Assembly: GCF_004000435.1 (NCBI RefSeq)
Contig: NZ_RBVZ01000006.1
Coordinates: 62,001-126,000, forward strand
From: Alexandriicola marinus
GTDB lineage: Bacteria; Pseudomonadota; Alphaproteobacteria; Rhodobacterales; Rhodobacteraceae
Direction: 5' to 3'
Length of the DNA: 64,000 bases
The notes under the pieces are model-generated. The model had not been told where the DNA came from. It saw only the letters and a program-made list of their open reading frames with translations, and searched no databases. The translations under genes and the position numbers were made by a program. Within the stretch, counting starts at the first letter, position 1. Every line of letters starts with the position of its first letter. Positions 27,220 through 36,372 of this stretch are shown here, piece after piece.

Positions 27220-27921
27220 ATGTCGAAAATCGCACTGGTGGACGACGACAGGAATATCCTGACGTCGGTATCCATGACCCTTGAGGCTGAAGGCTTCGAA
27301 GTAGAAACTTACAATGATGGCCAGTCGGCTCTGGATGCGTTCAACAAACGTATGCCCGACATGGCCGTTCTGGACATCAAGATGCCCCGCATGGACGGCA
27401 TGGACCTGCTTCAGCGGCTCCGCCAGAAGACATCCATGCCCGTCATCTTTCTCACCTCCAAGGACGACGAGATCGACGAAGTCCTCGGCCTTCGGATGGG
27501 CGCGGACGATTATGTCAAGAAACCGTTCTCCCAGCGGCTTCTGGTGGAACGCATCCGCGCGCTTCTGCGCCGCCAGGATGTGATCGCAGGCGACATCGTG
27601 GAAACCGGCGAAGATGCCAAGGTCATGGTCCGCGGCCAGCTGACGATGGACCCGCTTCGCCATGCCGTGACATGGAAAGGTCGCGATGTTTCCCTAACGG
27701 TGACCGAATTCTTGCTTCTTCAGGCATTGGCGCAACGGCCCGGCTTCGTGAAGTCGCGCGATCAGCTGATGGATGTGGCCTATGATGATCAGGTCTACGT
27801 CGATGACCGGACGATCGACAGCCATATCAAGCGGCTGCGCAAGAAGATGCGCCAGACGGACGAGGAATTCTCGGCAATCGAGACGCTTTACGGTATCGGA
27901 TACCGCTACAACGAAGAATAG
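27220..27921 (+). CDS. chvI: Response regulator ChvI (OmpR family)
   Basis: A 233-residue two-component regulator. The receiver domain has the acidic pair DDD near residue 8, phospho-acceptor Asp52 in [11 protein letters not shown], and the conserved Lys in [10 protein letters not shown]. The winged-helix output domain ends in [18 protein letters not shown] and [12 protein letters not shown]. It is followed after 3 bases by its kinase. In alphaproteobacteria this pair controls envelope stress, acid response and host or surface adaptation. Confidence 0.93.
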   Translation: MSKIALVDDDRNILTSVSMTLEAEGFEVETYNDGQSALDAFNKRMPDMAVLDIKMPRMDGMDLLQRLRQKTSMPVIFLTSKDDEIDEVLGLRMGADDYVKKPFSQRLLVERIRALLRRQDVIAGDIVETGEDAKVMVRGQLTMDPLRHAVTWKGRDVSLTVTEFLLLQALAQRPGFVKSRDQLMDVAYDDQVYVDDRTIDSHIKRLRKKMRQTDEEFSAIETLYGIGYRYNEE

Positions 27922-27924
27922 GAC

Positions 27925-29673
27925 ATGACGGCTACGCCGCATATCGACGTTCGTGATCTCAACTCGGTGCGCCGCGCTGCAAAGCAGGCGGCGTCCGAGG
28001 AGGGCGAAGTCATTCTCGGGGACGACTGGCTCGACCCCGACAAGACAAGCAGTGAGATGGTCGAACGCCGGCGCCGCCGGTCTGTTCTTGCGCTTCACAA
28101 ATCGCCGCTGGCGCGCAAGATCGTCACGTTCAACCTCGTGGCCCTGATGATCATCGTGGCAGGAATGTTCTTCCTGACACCGGCCCGCGACAACCTGACC
28201 TTCCAGCGCGCGAACGGCCTCGTCAACGAGGCCGAACTGATCGCCGACGTGTTCGAAGCACAGCTTCCCGGAACATCGCCCGTCAACCTTGTGACCGGCG
28301 ATGGCATCGACATGCGCGAGACGCTGACCGGGCTGAGCCTGCGTGGCGGGCTTGAGCTCTACGTCTTCGACCCCACCGGCGCCCTGGTGGGCGAGGCGCT
28401 TGGCCCCGCGGTCGTGGCCGACGTCCCGGGCCTTCAGCGCGACGATTCCGGGATGTTCATCACCCGGACACTGAATTCCCTTTGGGAAGGTTTGGCGGGG
28501 CTTTTCTCACCGACATTGGGCCAGGATACAGCGTTCGATACGCGCGACACCGCACGACGGCTTGTCGAGACCGCAATGGCGCGCGGCACCATCGTCGAGA
28601 CCGACCAGGATCCGCAGGGCAAGACGATCTTCGCGGTCGCGACCCCGATCATCCAGAACGGACAGCCCGTCGGCATCGTGGCAATCACCAGTGCGGCGGG
28701 CGAGGTCGATGCTCTGGCTGCGCAGGAACGTGAACAATTCTTCCAGATGCTTCTGATCGGTATTGTTCTGTCGATCGCTCTCAGCCTTGTTCTGGCATCG
28801 ACCATCGCCAATCCGATCGCCGATCTGGCCGCCGCCGCAGAACTGGGCCGCGATCGCAACGCCCGCAAGATGCAGCCCGATCGCATCCGCATCCCCGATC
28901 TGACCGCCCGGCCGGACGAGATCGGCCGACTGTCGGGTGCCCTGCGCGGCATGGTGACCGCGCTCTATGACCGGATCGAGGCGAACGAACAATTCGCAGC
29001 CGATGTGAGTCACGAGATCAAGAATCCCCTCGCCTCTCTCAGATCGGCCGTCGGCACCATGCATGTGGCCAAGCGCGACGATCAGCGCGAACGCCTGCTT
29101 GAAGTGATCGAGCATGATATCCAGCGGCTTGACCGCCTTGTCACCGATATCTCGGCGGCATCGCGCCTCGACAGCGAACTTGTCCGCGAACAGGAAAAGC
29201 CGTTCGACATGCTCAAGATGCTGCGCAATCTGAACGAATTCCTTGCCAAGGAAGCCGAATCCAAGGGCGTGGATTACATCACGGACCTGCCGGCCCATTC
29301 GATCGAGATGCAGGGCCTCGAAGGACGACTGGCCCAAGTCTTTGTCAACCTGATCACCAACGCGATTTCCTTCTGCGGTGAGGGTGACGCGATCCGCGTC
29401 TGGGCCCGCAGGCGCGAGAACCGCGTTCTGATCGTGGTCGAGGATACCGGCCCCGGCATCCCCGACAACGCGCTGACAAAGGTGTTCCAGCGGTTCTATT
29501 CCGAACGGCCCGCAGACGATTTCGGCAACAACTCCGGGCTTGGTCTCGCGATTTCGAAACAGATCGTCGAGGCACATGGCGGTGTCATCTGGGCAGAGAA
29601 CATCCGCCCGACCGATGCCGATATCACGTCAGAGCCGCTTGGCGCCCGCTTTGTCGTCGGTCTCCCGGTCTGA
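27925..29673 (+). CDS. chvG: Sensor histidine kinase ChvG
   Basis: A 582-residue membrane kinase. A cytoplasmic N-terminal segment of about 65 residues precedes the first transmembrane helix (FNLVALMIIVAGMFFL). A periplasmic sensor domain follows, then the second helix (LLIGIVLSIALSLVLAS), a HAMP linker, the H-box FAADVSHEIKNPLASLRSA, and the ATPase with N box NLITNAISF, G1 EDTGPGIPD and G2 GLGLAISKQIVEAHGG. It is cotranscribed with chvI and followed closely by hprK. Confidence 0.93.
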   Translation: MTATPHIDVRDLNSVRRAAKQAASEEGEVILGDDWLDPDKTSSEMVERRRRRSVLALHKSPLARKIVTFNLVALMIIVAGMFFLTPARDNLTFQRANGLVNEAELIADVFEAQLPGTSPVNLVTGDGIDMRETLTGLSLRGGLELYVFDPTGALVGEALGPAVVADVPGLQRDDSGMFITRTLNSLWEGLAGLFSPTLGQDTAFDTRDTARRLVETAMARGTIVETDQDPQGKTIFAVATPIIQNGQPVGIVAITSAAGEVDALAAQEREQFFQMLLIGIVLSIALSLVLASTIANPIADLAAAAELGRDRNARKMQPDRIRIPDLTARPDEIGRLSGALRGMVTALYDRIEANEQFAADVSHEIKNPLASLRSAVGTMHVAKRDDQRERLLEVIEHDIQRLDRLVTDISAASRLDSELVREQEKPFDMLKMLRNLNEFLAKEAESKGVDYITDLPAHSIEMQGLEGRLAQVFVNLITNAISFCGEGDAIRVWARRRENRVLIVVEDTGPGIPDNALTKVFQRFYSERPADDFGNNSGLGLAISKQIVEAHGGVIWAENIRPTDADITSEPLGARFVVGLPV

Positions 29674-29676
29674 GCC

Positions 29677-30114
29677 ATGTCCGCGGACATGTCGTCCGAC
29701 GCCGAAACCCTGCATGCCTCCTGCGTTTCCCTGGATGGGCGCGCCGTCCTGATCACGGGGGCCTCGGGTTCCGGGAAATCCGCACTGGCGCTTGGACTGA
29801 TTGCACGCGGCGCGGGGCTGATCGCGGATGACAGAACGATCCTCACGCGGCGCGGGCCGGACCTGATCGCAAGCTGCCCCGAACCGATCCAGGGCCTGAT
29901 CGAGGCGCGCGGCGTCGGCCTTCTGAATGCAGCGCCCCATCCTCCGGCCCCGGTATGCCTCGTGGTCGATCTCGACATGTCGGAAACCGAAAGATTGCCA
30001 CCCGCCCGGGAAGTGACAATTCTGTCGATATCCCTGCCCCTGATAAACAAGGTTGAGAGCAGCCATTTTATTGATGCGGTCCTGCTCTATCTTCGACAGG
30101 GACGGAGTCATTGA
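29677..30114 (+). CDS. hprK: HPr kinase/phosphorylase, short alphaproteobacterial form
   Basis: A 145-residue protein that consists only of the catalytic domain; the N-terminal domain of Firmicutes HprK is absent, as is usual in alphaproteobacteria. Walker A is GASGSGKSALALGLIARG, followed by LIADDRTILT with the catalytic Asp and EARGVGLLNAAP. It phosphorylates HPr on a serine. It starts three bases after chvG and overlaps rapZ by ATGA. Confidence 0.9.
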   Translation: MSADMSSDAETLHASCVSLDGRAVLITGASGSGKSALALGLIARGAGLIADDRTILTRRGPDLIASCPEPIQGLIEARGVGLLNAAPHPPAPVCLVVDLDMSETERLPPAREVTILSISLPLINKVESSHFIDAVLLYLRQGRSH

Positions 30115-31049
30115 TGAACGAGCCTGCCCCCTCCCCCGCGGCGCCGCACGCCGACGACAGCCGCCAGCACGTTGTGCTGGTTACGGGACCCTCCGGCGCG
30201 GGAAGGTCAACCGCGATCAACGCGCTTGAGGATCTGGGCTTCGAGGTGATCGACAATCTGCCACTGAGCCTCTTGCCGCGGCTGATCGACGGACCTCCCC
30301 TCGATCGACCGATCGCTCTGGGCATCGATGTGCGAAACCGGGATTTCGGAACCGAAGCCCTGATCCAGACAATCGACAATCTCGCGTCACGTCCCGGCAT
30401 CCGGGAGACGGTCCTGTATATCGACTGCGATGTGGACCGGCTCGTCGAGCGGTATTCGGAAACCCGTCGCCGCCATCCGCTGTCACCGAACGAGGCCCCG
30501 TTGATTGGGATCCGCCGGGAACAGGAGCTTCTGATACCGATACGGGCCCGGGCCGATATCCTGATCGACACCTCGGGCAACAATCCCCACGATCTGAGGG
30601 CCGAGATCGACCGATGGTTCGCGGCACCCGGGGGACGCTCGCTTTCGGTCACGATCCAGTCCTTCTCCTACAAGCGGGGCCTGCCGCGGGGGATGGATAT
30701 CGTCCACGATGTCAGGTTCCTGAGCAATCCGCATTGGCAGCCCGAGCTGCGCGCGCTTGACGGCCGCGACGCCGATGTTGCGGCCCACATCGAGGCCGAC
30801 CCGAATTTCCGCCCGTTTCTGGACAGGGTTCTTGATCTGACGCGGTTCCTGCTGCCGGCCTATCGGGCCGAGGGAAAGACCTCTGTCACCATCGGTTTCG
30901 GATGCACCGGCGGCAAACACAGGTCGGTTGCGCTGGCCGAACAGGTCGCGAGCGCCCTTGCAGAAGATGGCTGGCCTGTGTCTAAACGTCACCGGGAATT
31001 GGAGCGTCTGGACGCGGCACTGGCCGACAACAGGGGGAACAGGGATTGA
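30111..31049 (+). CDS. rapZ: RNase adapter protein RapZ
   Basis: A 312-residue nucleotide-binding protein of the YvcJ/RapZ family. The N-terminal Walker A reads GPSGAGRSTAINALEDLGFEV, and the C-terminal domain carries IGFGCTGGKHRSVALAE, characteristic of the family. In enterobacteria it guides RNase E to sRNAs of amino-sugar synthesis; in alphaproteobacteria the role is less clear. It is embedded in the HPr-regulation cluster, overlapping hprK by ATGA and the EIIA gene by TTGA. Confidence 0.92.
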   Translation: MMNEPAPSPAAPHADDSRQHVVLVTGPSGAGRSTAINALEDLGFEVIDNLPLSLLPRLIDGPPLDRPIALGIDVRNRDFGTEALIQTIDNLASRPGIRETVLYIDCDVDRLVERYSETRRRHPLSPNEAPLIGIRREQELLIPIRARADILIDTSGNNPHDLRAEIDRWFAAPGGRSLSVTIQSFSYKRGLPRGMDIVHDVRFLSNPHWQPELRALDGRDADVAAHIEADPNFRPFLDRVLDLTRFLLPAYRAEGKTSVTIGFGCTGGKHRSVALAEQVASALAEDGWPVSKRHRELERLDAALADNRGNRD

Positions 31050-31462
31050 TCGGTGTCGTGATCGTGGCACATGGCGGACTGGCCCGTGAATATCTCGCGG
31101 CGGTCGAGCATGTGGTCGGACGACAGGACGGAATCATCGCCATCACGATCCTGCCGGACGACGATCGCAACGCCAAACAGGCCGAGATCTGCGACGCGGC
31201 CGACAGTGTCGATACGGGTGACGGCGTGGTCATCGTGACCGACATGTTCGGCGGATCGCCGTCGAACCTTTCGCTCAGGGCCTGCAGCCCCTCGAACCGC
31301 CGTATCCTTTATGGCGCGAACCTGCCGATGCTGATCAAACTTGCCAAATGCCGGGCCCGACCTGTGCCCGAAGCGGTCGAAGCTGCGATGGCGGCTGGCC
31401 GGAAATACATCGATTTTCACGTCGGGACCGACGATGTCGGGGCCTCCCAGAAAGCAGGCTAG
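31046..31462 (+). CDS. PTS fructose/mannose-type EIIA protein
   Basis: A 138-residue EIIA of the mannose family, starting with TTG that overlaps the rapZ stop. The active-site His is near residue 9 in VIVAHGGLAREYL. The central DMFGGSPSNLSL is a family signature. No IIB, IIC or IID subunits are nearby, so it likely serves regulation rather than sugar import, as in the ManX/HPr systems of other alphaproteobacteria. Confidence 0.9.
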   Translation: MIGVVIVAHGGLAREYLAAVEHVVGRQDGIIAITILPDDDRNAKQAEICDAADSVDTGDGVVIVTDMFGGSPSNLSLRACSPSNRRILYGANLPMLIKLAKCRARPVPEAVEAAMAAGRKYIDFHVGTDDVGASQKAG

Positions 31463-31465
31463 TGT

Positions 31466-31747
31466 ATGGACATGAACGGTACGACGAGAGACCTCAAGAT
31501 CGTCAACATCAAGGGATTGCACGCACGCGCCTCGGCCAAGCTGGTCGAAGTCGTCGAGGCCCACGAAGGTTCCGCAACGATCCGCCATAACGGCGCCGAG
31601 GCGTCAGGTGACAGCATCATGGGGCTTTTGATGTTGGCAGCTTCGAAGGGAAGCACTATTGAAGTGGAAACTTCCGGGCCCGATGCTGCGGCTCTGGCGG
31701 ATGCCATTGAACGACTTGTGGCGGACCGGTTCGGAGAACCTGATTAA
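31466..31747 (+). CDS. ptsH: HPr phosphocarrier protein
   Basis: A 93-residue HPr. The phosphorylatable His is in IKGLHARASAKLVE, and the regulatory serine region reads GDSIMGLLMLAASKG. It receives phosphate from EI (not in this window) and is modified by the HprK encoded two genes upstream. It starts three bases after the EIIA stop and ends the pts cluster. Confidence 0.92.
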   Translation: MDMNGTTRDLKIVNIKGLHARASAKLVEVVEAHEGSATIRHNGAEASGDSIMGLLMLAASKGSTIEVETSGPDAAALADAIERLVADRFGEPD

Positions 31748-31779
31748 CGCGCGCCGGCCATGCCCGGCCTGCCGGTAGA

Positions 31780-32661
31780 ATGAGGCGCAGATTGACGGAT
31801 CGCACGGACTATATCTCCGTCGACCCCAAATCGGACGGTCCCACCTATGACCGTCGGAACCTGACCTATTCAAACACATTCGACAGCACCATCAAGCGGA
31901 ACACGATCCGGACGATCGAATGGCTGACCGGCAAGCTGGCGATCATCCGGATGCTGCGGACGTTCCAGAGAACGGGCCCACATGAGCGGCGGCGGATCTG
32001 GAGCGATGCGCTCGACGTGATGGGGATCGAACTTCTGACACCCCCCGAGCAGATCGCGAACATCCCCCCCAAGGGCCCGGTCATCTTCGTTGCAAATCAT
32101 CCGCACGGGTTGGTGGATGGCATGGTCATCGCGGCCTTGGTCAGCAAGGTGCGGCCGGATTACAAGATACTCGTCCGCTCCATTCTGACGGGGATCGATG
32201 AAACAGCGGCCAGTTTCCTGATCCCTGTGCCCTTTCCACACGAAGACGATGCTCAGAAGAAGGGCATCGCCATGCGGGCCGAGGCAATGGCCATGCTCGA
32301 ATCAGGGGGGGCAATCGCGCTGTTCCCGTCAGGGGTGGTTGCCGCATCGGAAACCATGTTCGGCCCGGCGGTCGAAGCAGAATGGAACGTCTTTACCGCG
32401 AAGATGATACGCCGGTCCGGTGCAACGGTCGTGCCGATCTTCTTTCCCGGATCAAATTCGCGGCTCTATCTGATGGCAGACAAGATCTCGGCGACGTTGC
32501 GTCAGGGTCTCTTGCTTAACGAGATCGTGGCCTCCTGCAAGAAGCCACAGGCTCCGGTGATCGGCGCCCCAATCCCTCAGGACGAGATCGACGCCCGCAT
32601 CGGCGATCCGCGCGCATTCATGGCCTGGCTGCGCGATCACACCCTCGCCCTGGGCAAGTGA
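31780..32661 (+). CDS. PlsC-like lysophospholipid/glycerol acyltransferase
   Basis: A 293-residue acyltransferase. The motif VANHPHGLVDGMVI matches the NHP-x-G-x-x-DG form of the HX5D box used by this subfamily, followed by a second motif FPSGVVA (EG-like block replaced by FPSG) and VPIFFPGSNSRLY. Only weak hydrophobic segments are present. It may acylate lysophospholipids or ornithine lipids; the acceptor is not readable. The start ATG 31780 has a poor Shine-Dalgarno site. It converges with hbd, 4 bases apart. Confidence 0.82.
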   Translation: MRRRLTDRTDYISVDPKSDGPTYDRRNLTYSNTFDSTIKRNTIRTIEWLTGKLAIIRMLRTFQRTGPHERRRIWSDALDVMGIELLTPPEQIANIPPKGPVIFVANHPHGLVDGMVIAALVSKVRPDYKILVRSILTGIDETAASFLIPVPFPHEDDAQKKGIAMRAEAMAMLESGGAIALFPSGVVAASETMFGPAVEAEWNVFTAKMIRRSGATVVPIFFPGSNSRLYLMADKISATLRQGLLLNEIVASCKKPQAPVIGAPIPQDEIDARIGDPRAFMAWLRDHTLALGK

Positions 32662-32665
32662 CGCG

Positions 32666-33541
32666 TCACCGGGTCGGAACCGGCGTCTCCCCGCGATAAT
32701 CGTAGAACCCGCGCCTTGTCTTGCGACCAAGCCAGCCAGCCTCGACATACTTTGTCAGCAGCGGGCAGGGGCGGTACTTCGTATCCGCCAAACCGTCGTG
32801 AAGAACGTTCATGATGGCAAGGCAGGTATCGAGCCCGATGAAATCGGCCAGCTCGAGCGGCCCCATCGGGTGGTTCGCCCCGAGTTTCAGCGAGGTATCG
32901 ATCGATTCGACCGACCCTACGCCTTCATACAGCGTATAGATCGCCTCGTTGATCATCGGCATCAGGATGCGGTTGACGATGAAGGCCGGGAAATCCTCGG
33001 AGGTCGAGGCCTTCTTACCCAACCTCTCGACCACGCCAAGGCAGGTGTCGAAGGTTTCCTTGTCCGTCGCGATGCCCCGGATCAGCTCGACCAGTTGCAT
33101 CACCGGCACCGGGTTCATGAAGTGAAATCCCATGAACTTTTCGGGCCGGTCCGTGCGCGCGGCAAGCCTTGTGATCGAGATCGAGGAGGTGTTGGAGGTC
33201 AGGATCGTATCCGGCTTCAGATGAGGTCCAAGATCCTCGAATATCGCGTGTTTGACCGTTTCCCGTTCGGTCGCGGCCTCGATGATCAGATCGGACGGCC
33301 CGAGATCGGTCAGCGACAATGTCGTGGAGATCCGCGCCATCGCGGCGGCACGTTCCTCTTCGGCGATGATACCGCGCGAGACCTGCCGTTCCATATTGCG
33401 CGATATGAGGGATCGGCCTGATTCCAAAGCCTCTTCGCTGATATCCGTGATCAGCACATCGTAGCCTGCCAAAGCAAAGACATGGGCGATTCCATTGCCC
33501 ATCTGGCCGGCCCCGACAACACCCACTTTCTCAATCGTCAT
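32666..33541 (-). CDS. hbd: 3-hydroxybutyryl-CoA dehydrogenase
   Basis: A 291-residue NAD(P)-dependent enzyme. The Rossmann motif VGVVGAGQMGNGIAHVFA at the N terminus, the segment GFHFMNPVPVMQLVELIRG with the catalytic His, and NRILMPMINEAI are typical. It interconverts acetoacetyl-CoA and 3-hydroxybutyryl-CoA in short-chain fatty acid or PHB metabolism. The etfBA genes on the same strand further right encode a flavoprotein acceptor for acyl-CoA dehydrogenases, a related function. Confidence 0.93.
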   Translation of the reverse strand: MTIEKVGVVGAGQMGNGIAHVFALAGYDVLITDISEEALESGRSLISRNMERQVSRGIIAEEERAAAMARISTTLSLTDLGPSDLIIEAATERETVKHAIFEDLGPHLKPDTILTSNTSSISITRLAARTDRPEKFMGFHFMNPVPVMQLVELIRGIATDKETFDTCLGVVERLGKKASTSEDFPAFIVNRILMPMINEAIYTLYEGVGSVESIDTSLKLGANHPMGPLELADFIGLDTCLAIMNVLHDGLADTKYRPCPLLTKYVEAGWLGRKTRRGFYDYRGETPVPTR

Positions 33542-33703
33542 CGTCTATCCCCGGATCGCGCGATCGCCTGCACCATAGGCTTCGCCTGCGTGGGGCGGCA
33601 AGGCCGGGGGCGGCAAAATCGTCATGGCGGCAGGAAACTTAGCCAAATCGAAAGCCTTTTGAGCGAATCTCACGGGCGCCGATCATGAGAGGTGGCGGGT
33701 CGC

Positions 33704-34510
33704 ATGAGACACGAGCAGATCGAAGGGGACACGATCGACTATCATCCCTGCCGATACGGAAATTCGAAGATCTTCTTTCGCGGGCCGCGGAGGTCGCTGA
33801 AAGATCGCTATGTGGCGTTCATCGGTGGGACGGAAACCTATGGCAAGGGGGTCGAATATCCGTTCCCGGCACTGGTGGAGGAGTCCACTGGCATCACCTG
33901 TGTGAATTTTGGCTGCGTGAATGCGTCGGTCGACGCGTTTTTGCCTGAATCGGCGATCCATGATGCCTGCCATTCGGCCATGCTCAACATCGTCCAGGTG
34001 ATGGGCGCGCACAACATGTCGAACCGGTTCTATACCGTTCATCCACGCCGCAATGATCGCTTTGTCCGGGCCTCTTCGGTCCTCAGGGCAATCTATCCCG
34101 AAGTTGACTTCACGGATTTCTGTTTCACACGTCACATGCTGGCCTCGCTCTACGAGCTGTCGCCAGAGCGGTTCGAGATCATCCAGTCAGAGCTTCAGAT
34201 GGCATGGCGCGCCCGGATGCGCAGCTTTATTCAGGAAATCGGGTCCCACACCTTGCTGTTGTGGTTTTCCGAGACGCTTCCATCCGATGCCCATCTGGGT
34301 GACCGGAGCGATCCGATCAACGGCGATCCGCTTTTCGTCACGCGCAGCATGATCGACGAATTGCGTCCCCATGTTCAGGGCGTGATCCTCGTCCAACCGC
34401 CGGCCCGCAAGGGCGGATCCGTCGACAAATCCCCTTTGCTCAGCCCCAAGGCCCATGAAACCGCCGCTGAAATCGTCTCCGACGCGCTGACCAAACGGCT
34501 CCGGACCTAA
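33704..34510 (+). CDS. DUF6473-type protein of unknown function
   Basis: A 268-residue cytoplasmic protein. The start RHEQIEGDTIDYHPCRYGNS and the segment VAFIGGTETYGKGVEYPFP resemble a Rhodobacterales family that I remember as DUF6473; that identification is from memory. The GGTETYGKG region plus NFGCVNASVD look SGNH-hydrolase-like in arrangement, but no catalytic set is proven. ATG 33704 has GAGGTGG 8 bases upstream; the in-frame GTG 33692 does not. It is divergent from hbd and convergent with etfA, with a clear hairpin after the stop. Confidence 0.7.
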   Translation: MRHEQIEGDTIDYHPCRYGNSKIFFRGPRRSLKDRYVAFIGGTETYGKGVEYPFPALVEESTGITCVNFGCVNASVDAFLPESAIHDACHSAMLNIVQVMGAHNMSNRFYTVHPRRNDRFVRASSVLRAIYPEVDFTDFCFTRHMLASLYELSPERFEIIQSELQMAWRARMRSFIQEIGSHTLLLWFSETLPSDAHLGDRSDPINGDPLFVTRSMIDELRPHVQGVILVQPPARKGGSVDKSPLLSPKAHETAAEIVSDALTKRLRT

Positions 34511-34515
34511 CCGAA

Positions 34516-34537
34516 AAGGGGCCCCGAAGGGCCCCTT
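34516..34537. terminator. GC-rich terminator hairpin with CGAA loop
   Basis: AAGGGGCCC (34516-34524) pairs perfectly with GGGCCCCTT (34529-34537) around a CGAA tetraloop. It lies between convergent DUF6473 and etfA genes and could stop both. The A-rich left flank gives a short T run on the minus strand. Confidence 0.7.
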
Positions 34538-34564
34538 GAAACGACGCTGGCCGATGTAGCCGGG

Positions 34565-35491
34565 TCAGAGCTTTTCCGTCAGCTCCGGCACGGCGGAAAA
34601 CAGATCGGCAACGAGGCCGTAATCGGCAACCTGGAAGATCGGGGCCTCTTCATCCTTGTTGATCGCAACGATGACCTTGCTGTCCTTCATCCCGGCCAGG
34701 TGCTGGATCGCGCCGGAAATTCCAACCGCGACATAAAGGTCAGGCGCCACCACCTTGCCGGTCTGGCCAACCTGCCAGTCATTCGGGGCAAAGCCCGAAT
34801 CCACGGCAGCGCGCGACGCGCCGACAGCCGCGCCCAGCTTGTCAGCCAGCTTTTCGATCAGGGCAAAATCCTCTTCGGACCCGACGCCCCGGCCGCCCGA
34901 GACGACGACGCCCGCACTTGTCAGTTCGGGACGGTCGCTTTCGGCAACCTTGTCCTCGACCCAGGACGACAGGCCCGGATCGCCGGCGGCACCGATGTTT
35001 TCAACGGGCGCCGAATTGCCGGTGCCCGCCGCGTCGAACCCAGAGGCCCGGATCGTCAGAACCTTCTTGGCATCCGACGACTTGACCGTCTGGATCGCGT
35101 TGCCCGCATAGATCGGACGTTCGAACGTGTCGGCATCGACCACGCCGGACAGATCCGAAATCACCATCACGTCAAGCAGGGCCGCAACCCGGGGCATGAC
35201 GTTCTTGGCGTCCGTCGTCGCCGGGGCGACGATGTGGTCATAATCGCCCGCAAGGCTCACGATCAGATCGGCGGTCGGCTCGGCCAGCCTATGTCCGAGG
35301 ACGGCATCCTCGGCGCAAAGCACCTTTGCCACGCCGTCGATCGTGGCGGCCTCGGCCGCCGCCGCAGAGGCGGAGGCCCCGGCGCAAAGCACGGTCACAT
35401 CGCCAAGGCCGGCGACCGCGGCCACGGATTTGGCGGTGGCATCCATCGCCAGCGCGCCGTCTGTCACTTCACCAATCAGAAGAACCGCCAT
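34565..35491 (-). CDS. etfA: Electron transfer flavoprotein alpha subunit
   Basis: A 308-residue FAD-binding subunit of ETF. The C-terminal domain shows [37 protein letters not shown], the conserved FAD-binding signature, and [17 protein letters not shown]. It passes electrons from acyl-CoA and other dehydrogenases to ETF:quinone oxidoreductase. The start overlaps the etfB stop by one base. Confidence 0.95.
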   Translation of the reverse strand: MAVLLIGEVTDGALAMDATAKSVAAVAGLGDVTVLCAGASASAAAAEAATIDGVAKVLCAEDAVLGHRLAEPTADLIVSLAGDYDHIVAPATTDAKNVMPRVAALLDVMVISDLSGVVDADTFERPIYAGNAIQTVKSSDAKKVLTIRASGFDAAGTGNSAPVENIGAAGDPGLSSWVEDKVAESDRPELTSAGVVVSGGRGVGSEEDFALIEKLADKLGAAVGASRAAVDSGFAPNDWQVGQTGKVVAPDLYVAVGISGAIQHLAGMKDSKVIVAINKDEEAPIFQVADYGLVADLFSAVPELTEKL

Positions 35492-36249
35492 CAGATCGCC
35501 CCCGCTTCCTTGAGTTTCGATACCAGCTCATCGACAGAGCCCACGATGATCCCCGCCTTGCGGGCCTCGGGTTCGGTCGTCGACACGATCTCGAGCCGCG
35601 GCGTCACATCGACCCCGTAATCCGACGGTGCCTTTTCATCGAGCGGTTTTTTCTTGGCCTTCATGATGTTGGGCAGCGAGGCGTATCGCGGCTCGTTCAG
35701 CCGCAGATCGACCGTGACGATCGCCGGCATCTTGACTTCGATCGTCTGCAGACCGCCATCAACCTCGCGGGTGACCTTGGCACTGTCGCCCTCGACCTCG
35801 AGCTTGGAGGCAAAGGTCGCTTGGCTCCAGCCCAAAAGCGCGGCGAGCATCTGGCCGGTCGCGTTCATGTCATTGTCGATCGCCTGCTTGCCGCACAGCA
35901 CCAGACCCGGCTGTTCCTCGTCGACGATGCCCTTGAGGATCTTGGCCACCGAAAGCGGCTCGATATCCACATGCACATCATCCGCAGCGACAACGAGGAT
36001 CGCACGGTCGGCCCCCATGGCCAATGCCGTGCGCAGCGTTTCCTGGCTTTGCTTGACGCCGATCGAAACGGCGACGACCTCGGTTGCGATCCCCGCCTCT
36101 TTCAGGCGGATCGCCTCTTCGACGGCGATCTCGTCGAAGGGGTTCATCGACATCTTTACATTGGCAAGATCAACACCGCTTCCATCCGCTTTCACGCGAA
36201 CCTTCACGTTGTAATCAATCACCCGCTTTACAGGCACGAGGACCTTCAT
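35491..36249 (-). CDS. etfB: Electron transfer flavoprotein beta subunit
   Basis: A 252-residue AMP-binding subunit. [19 protein letters not shown] at the start, [14 protein letters not shown] and [23 protein letters not shown] are family hallmarks. I start at 36249 on MKVLV; an in-frame ATG two codons upstream is possible. It is translated just before etfA with a TGATG junction. Confidence 0.95.
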   Translation of the reverse strand: MKVLVPVKRVIDYNVKVRVKADGSGVDLANVKMSMNPFDEIAVEEAIRLKEAGIATEVVAVSIGVKQSQETLRTALAMGADRAILVVAADDVHVDIEPLSVAKILKGIVDEEQPGLVLCGKQAIDNDMNATGQMLAALLGWSQATFASKLEVEGDSAKVTREVDGGLQTIEVKMPAIVTVDLRLNEPRYASLPNIMKAKKKPLDEKAPSDYGVDVTPRLEIVSTTEPEARKAGIIVGSVDELVSKLKEAGAI

Positions 36250-36372
36250 CGGCATTTCTCCCAAAGCGCAGCCTTCATTTTCGCAGACCCGTGTATCCAA
36301 AAGCCCAGGTCCGCAACAGTGCAAAATCGACGCGGGAGCACCCCGCAACGCCACGTCCCGTTCGCAGCGCCC

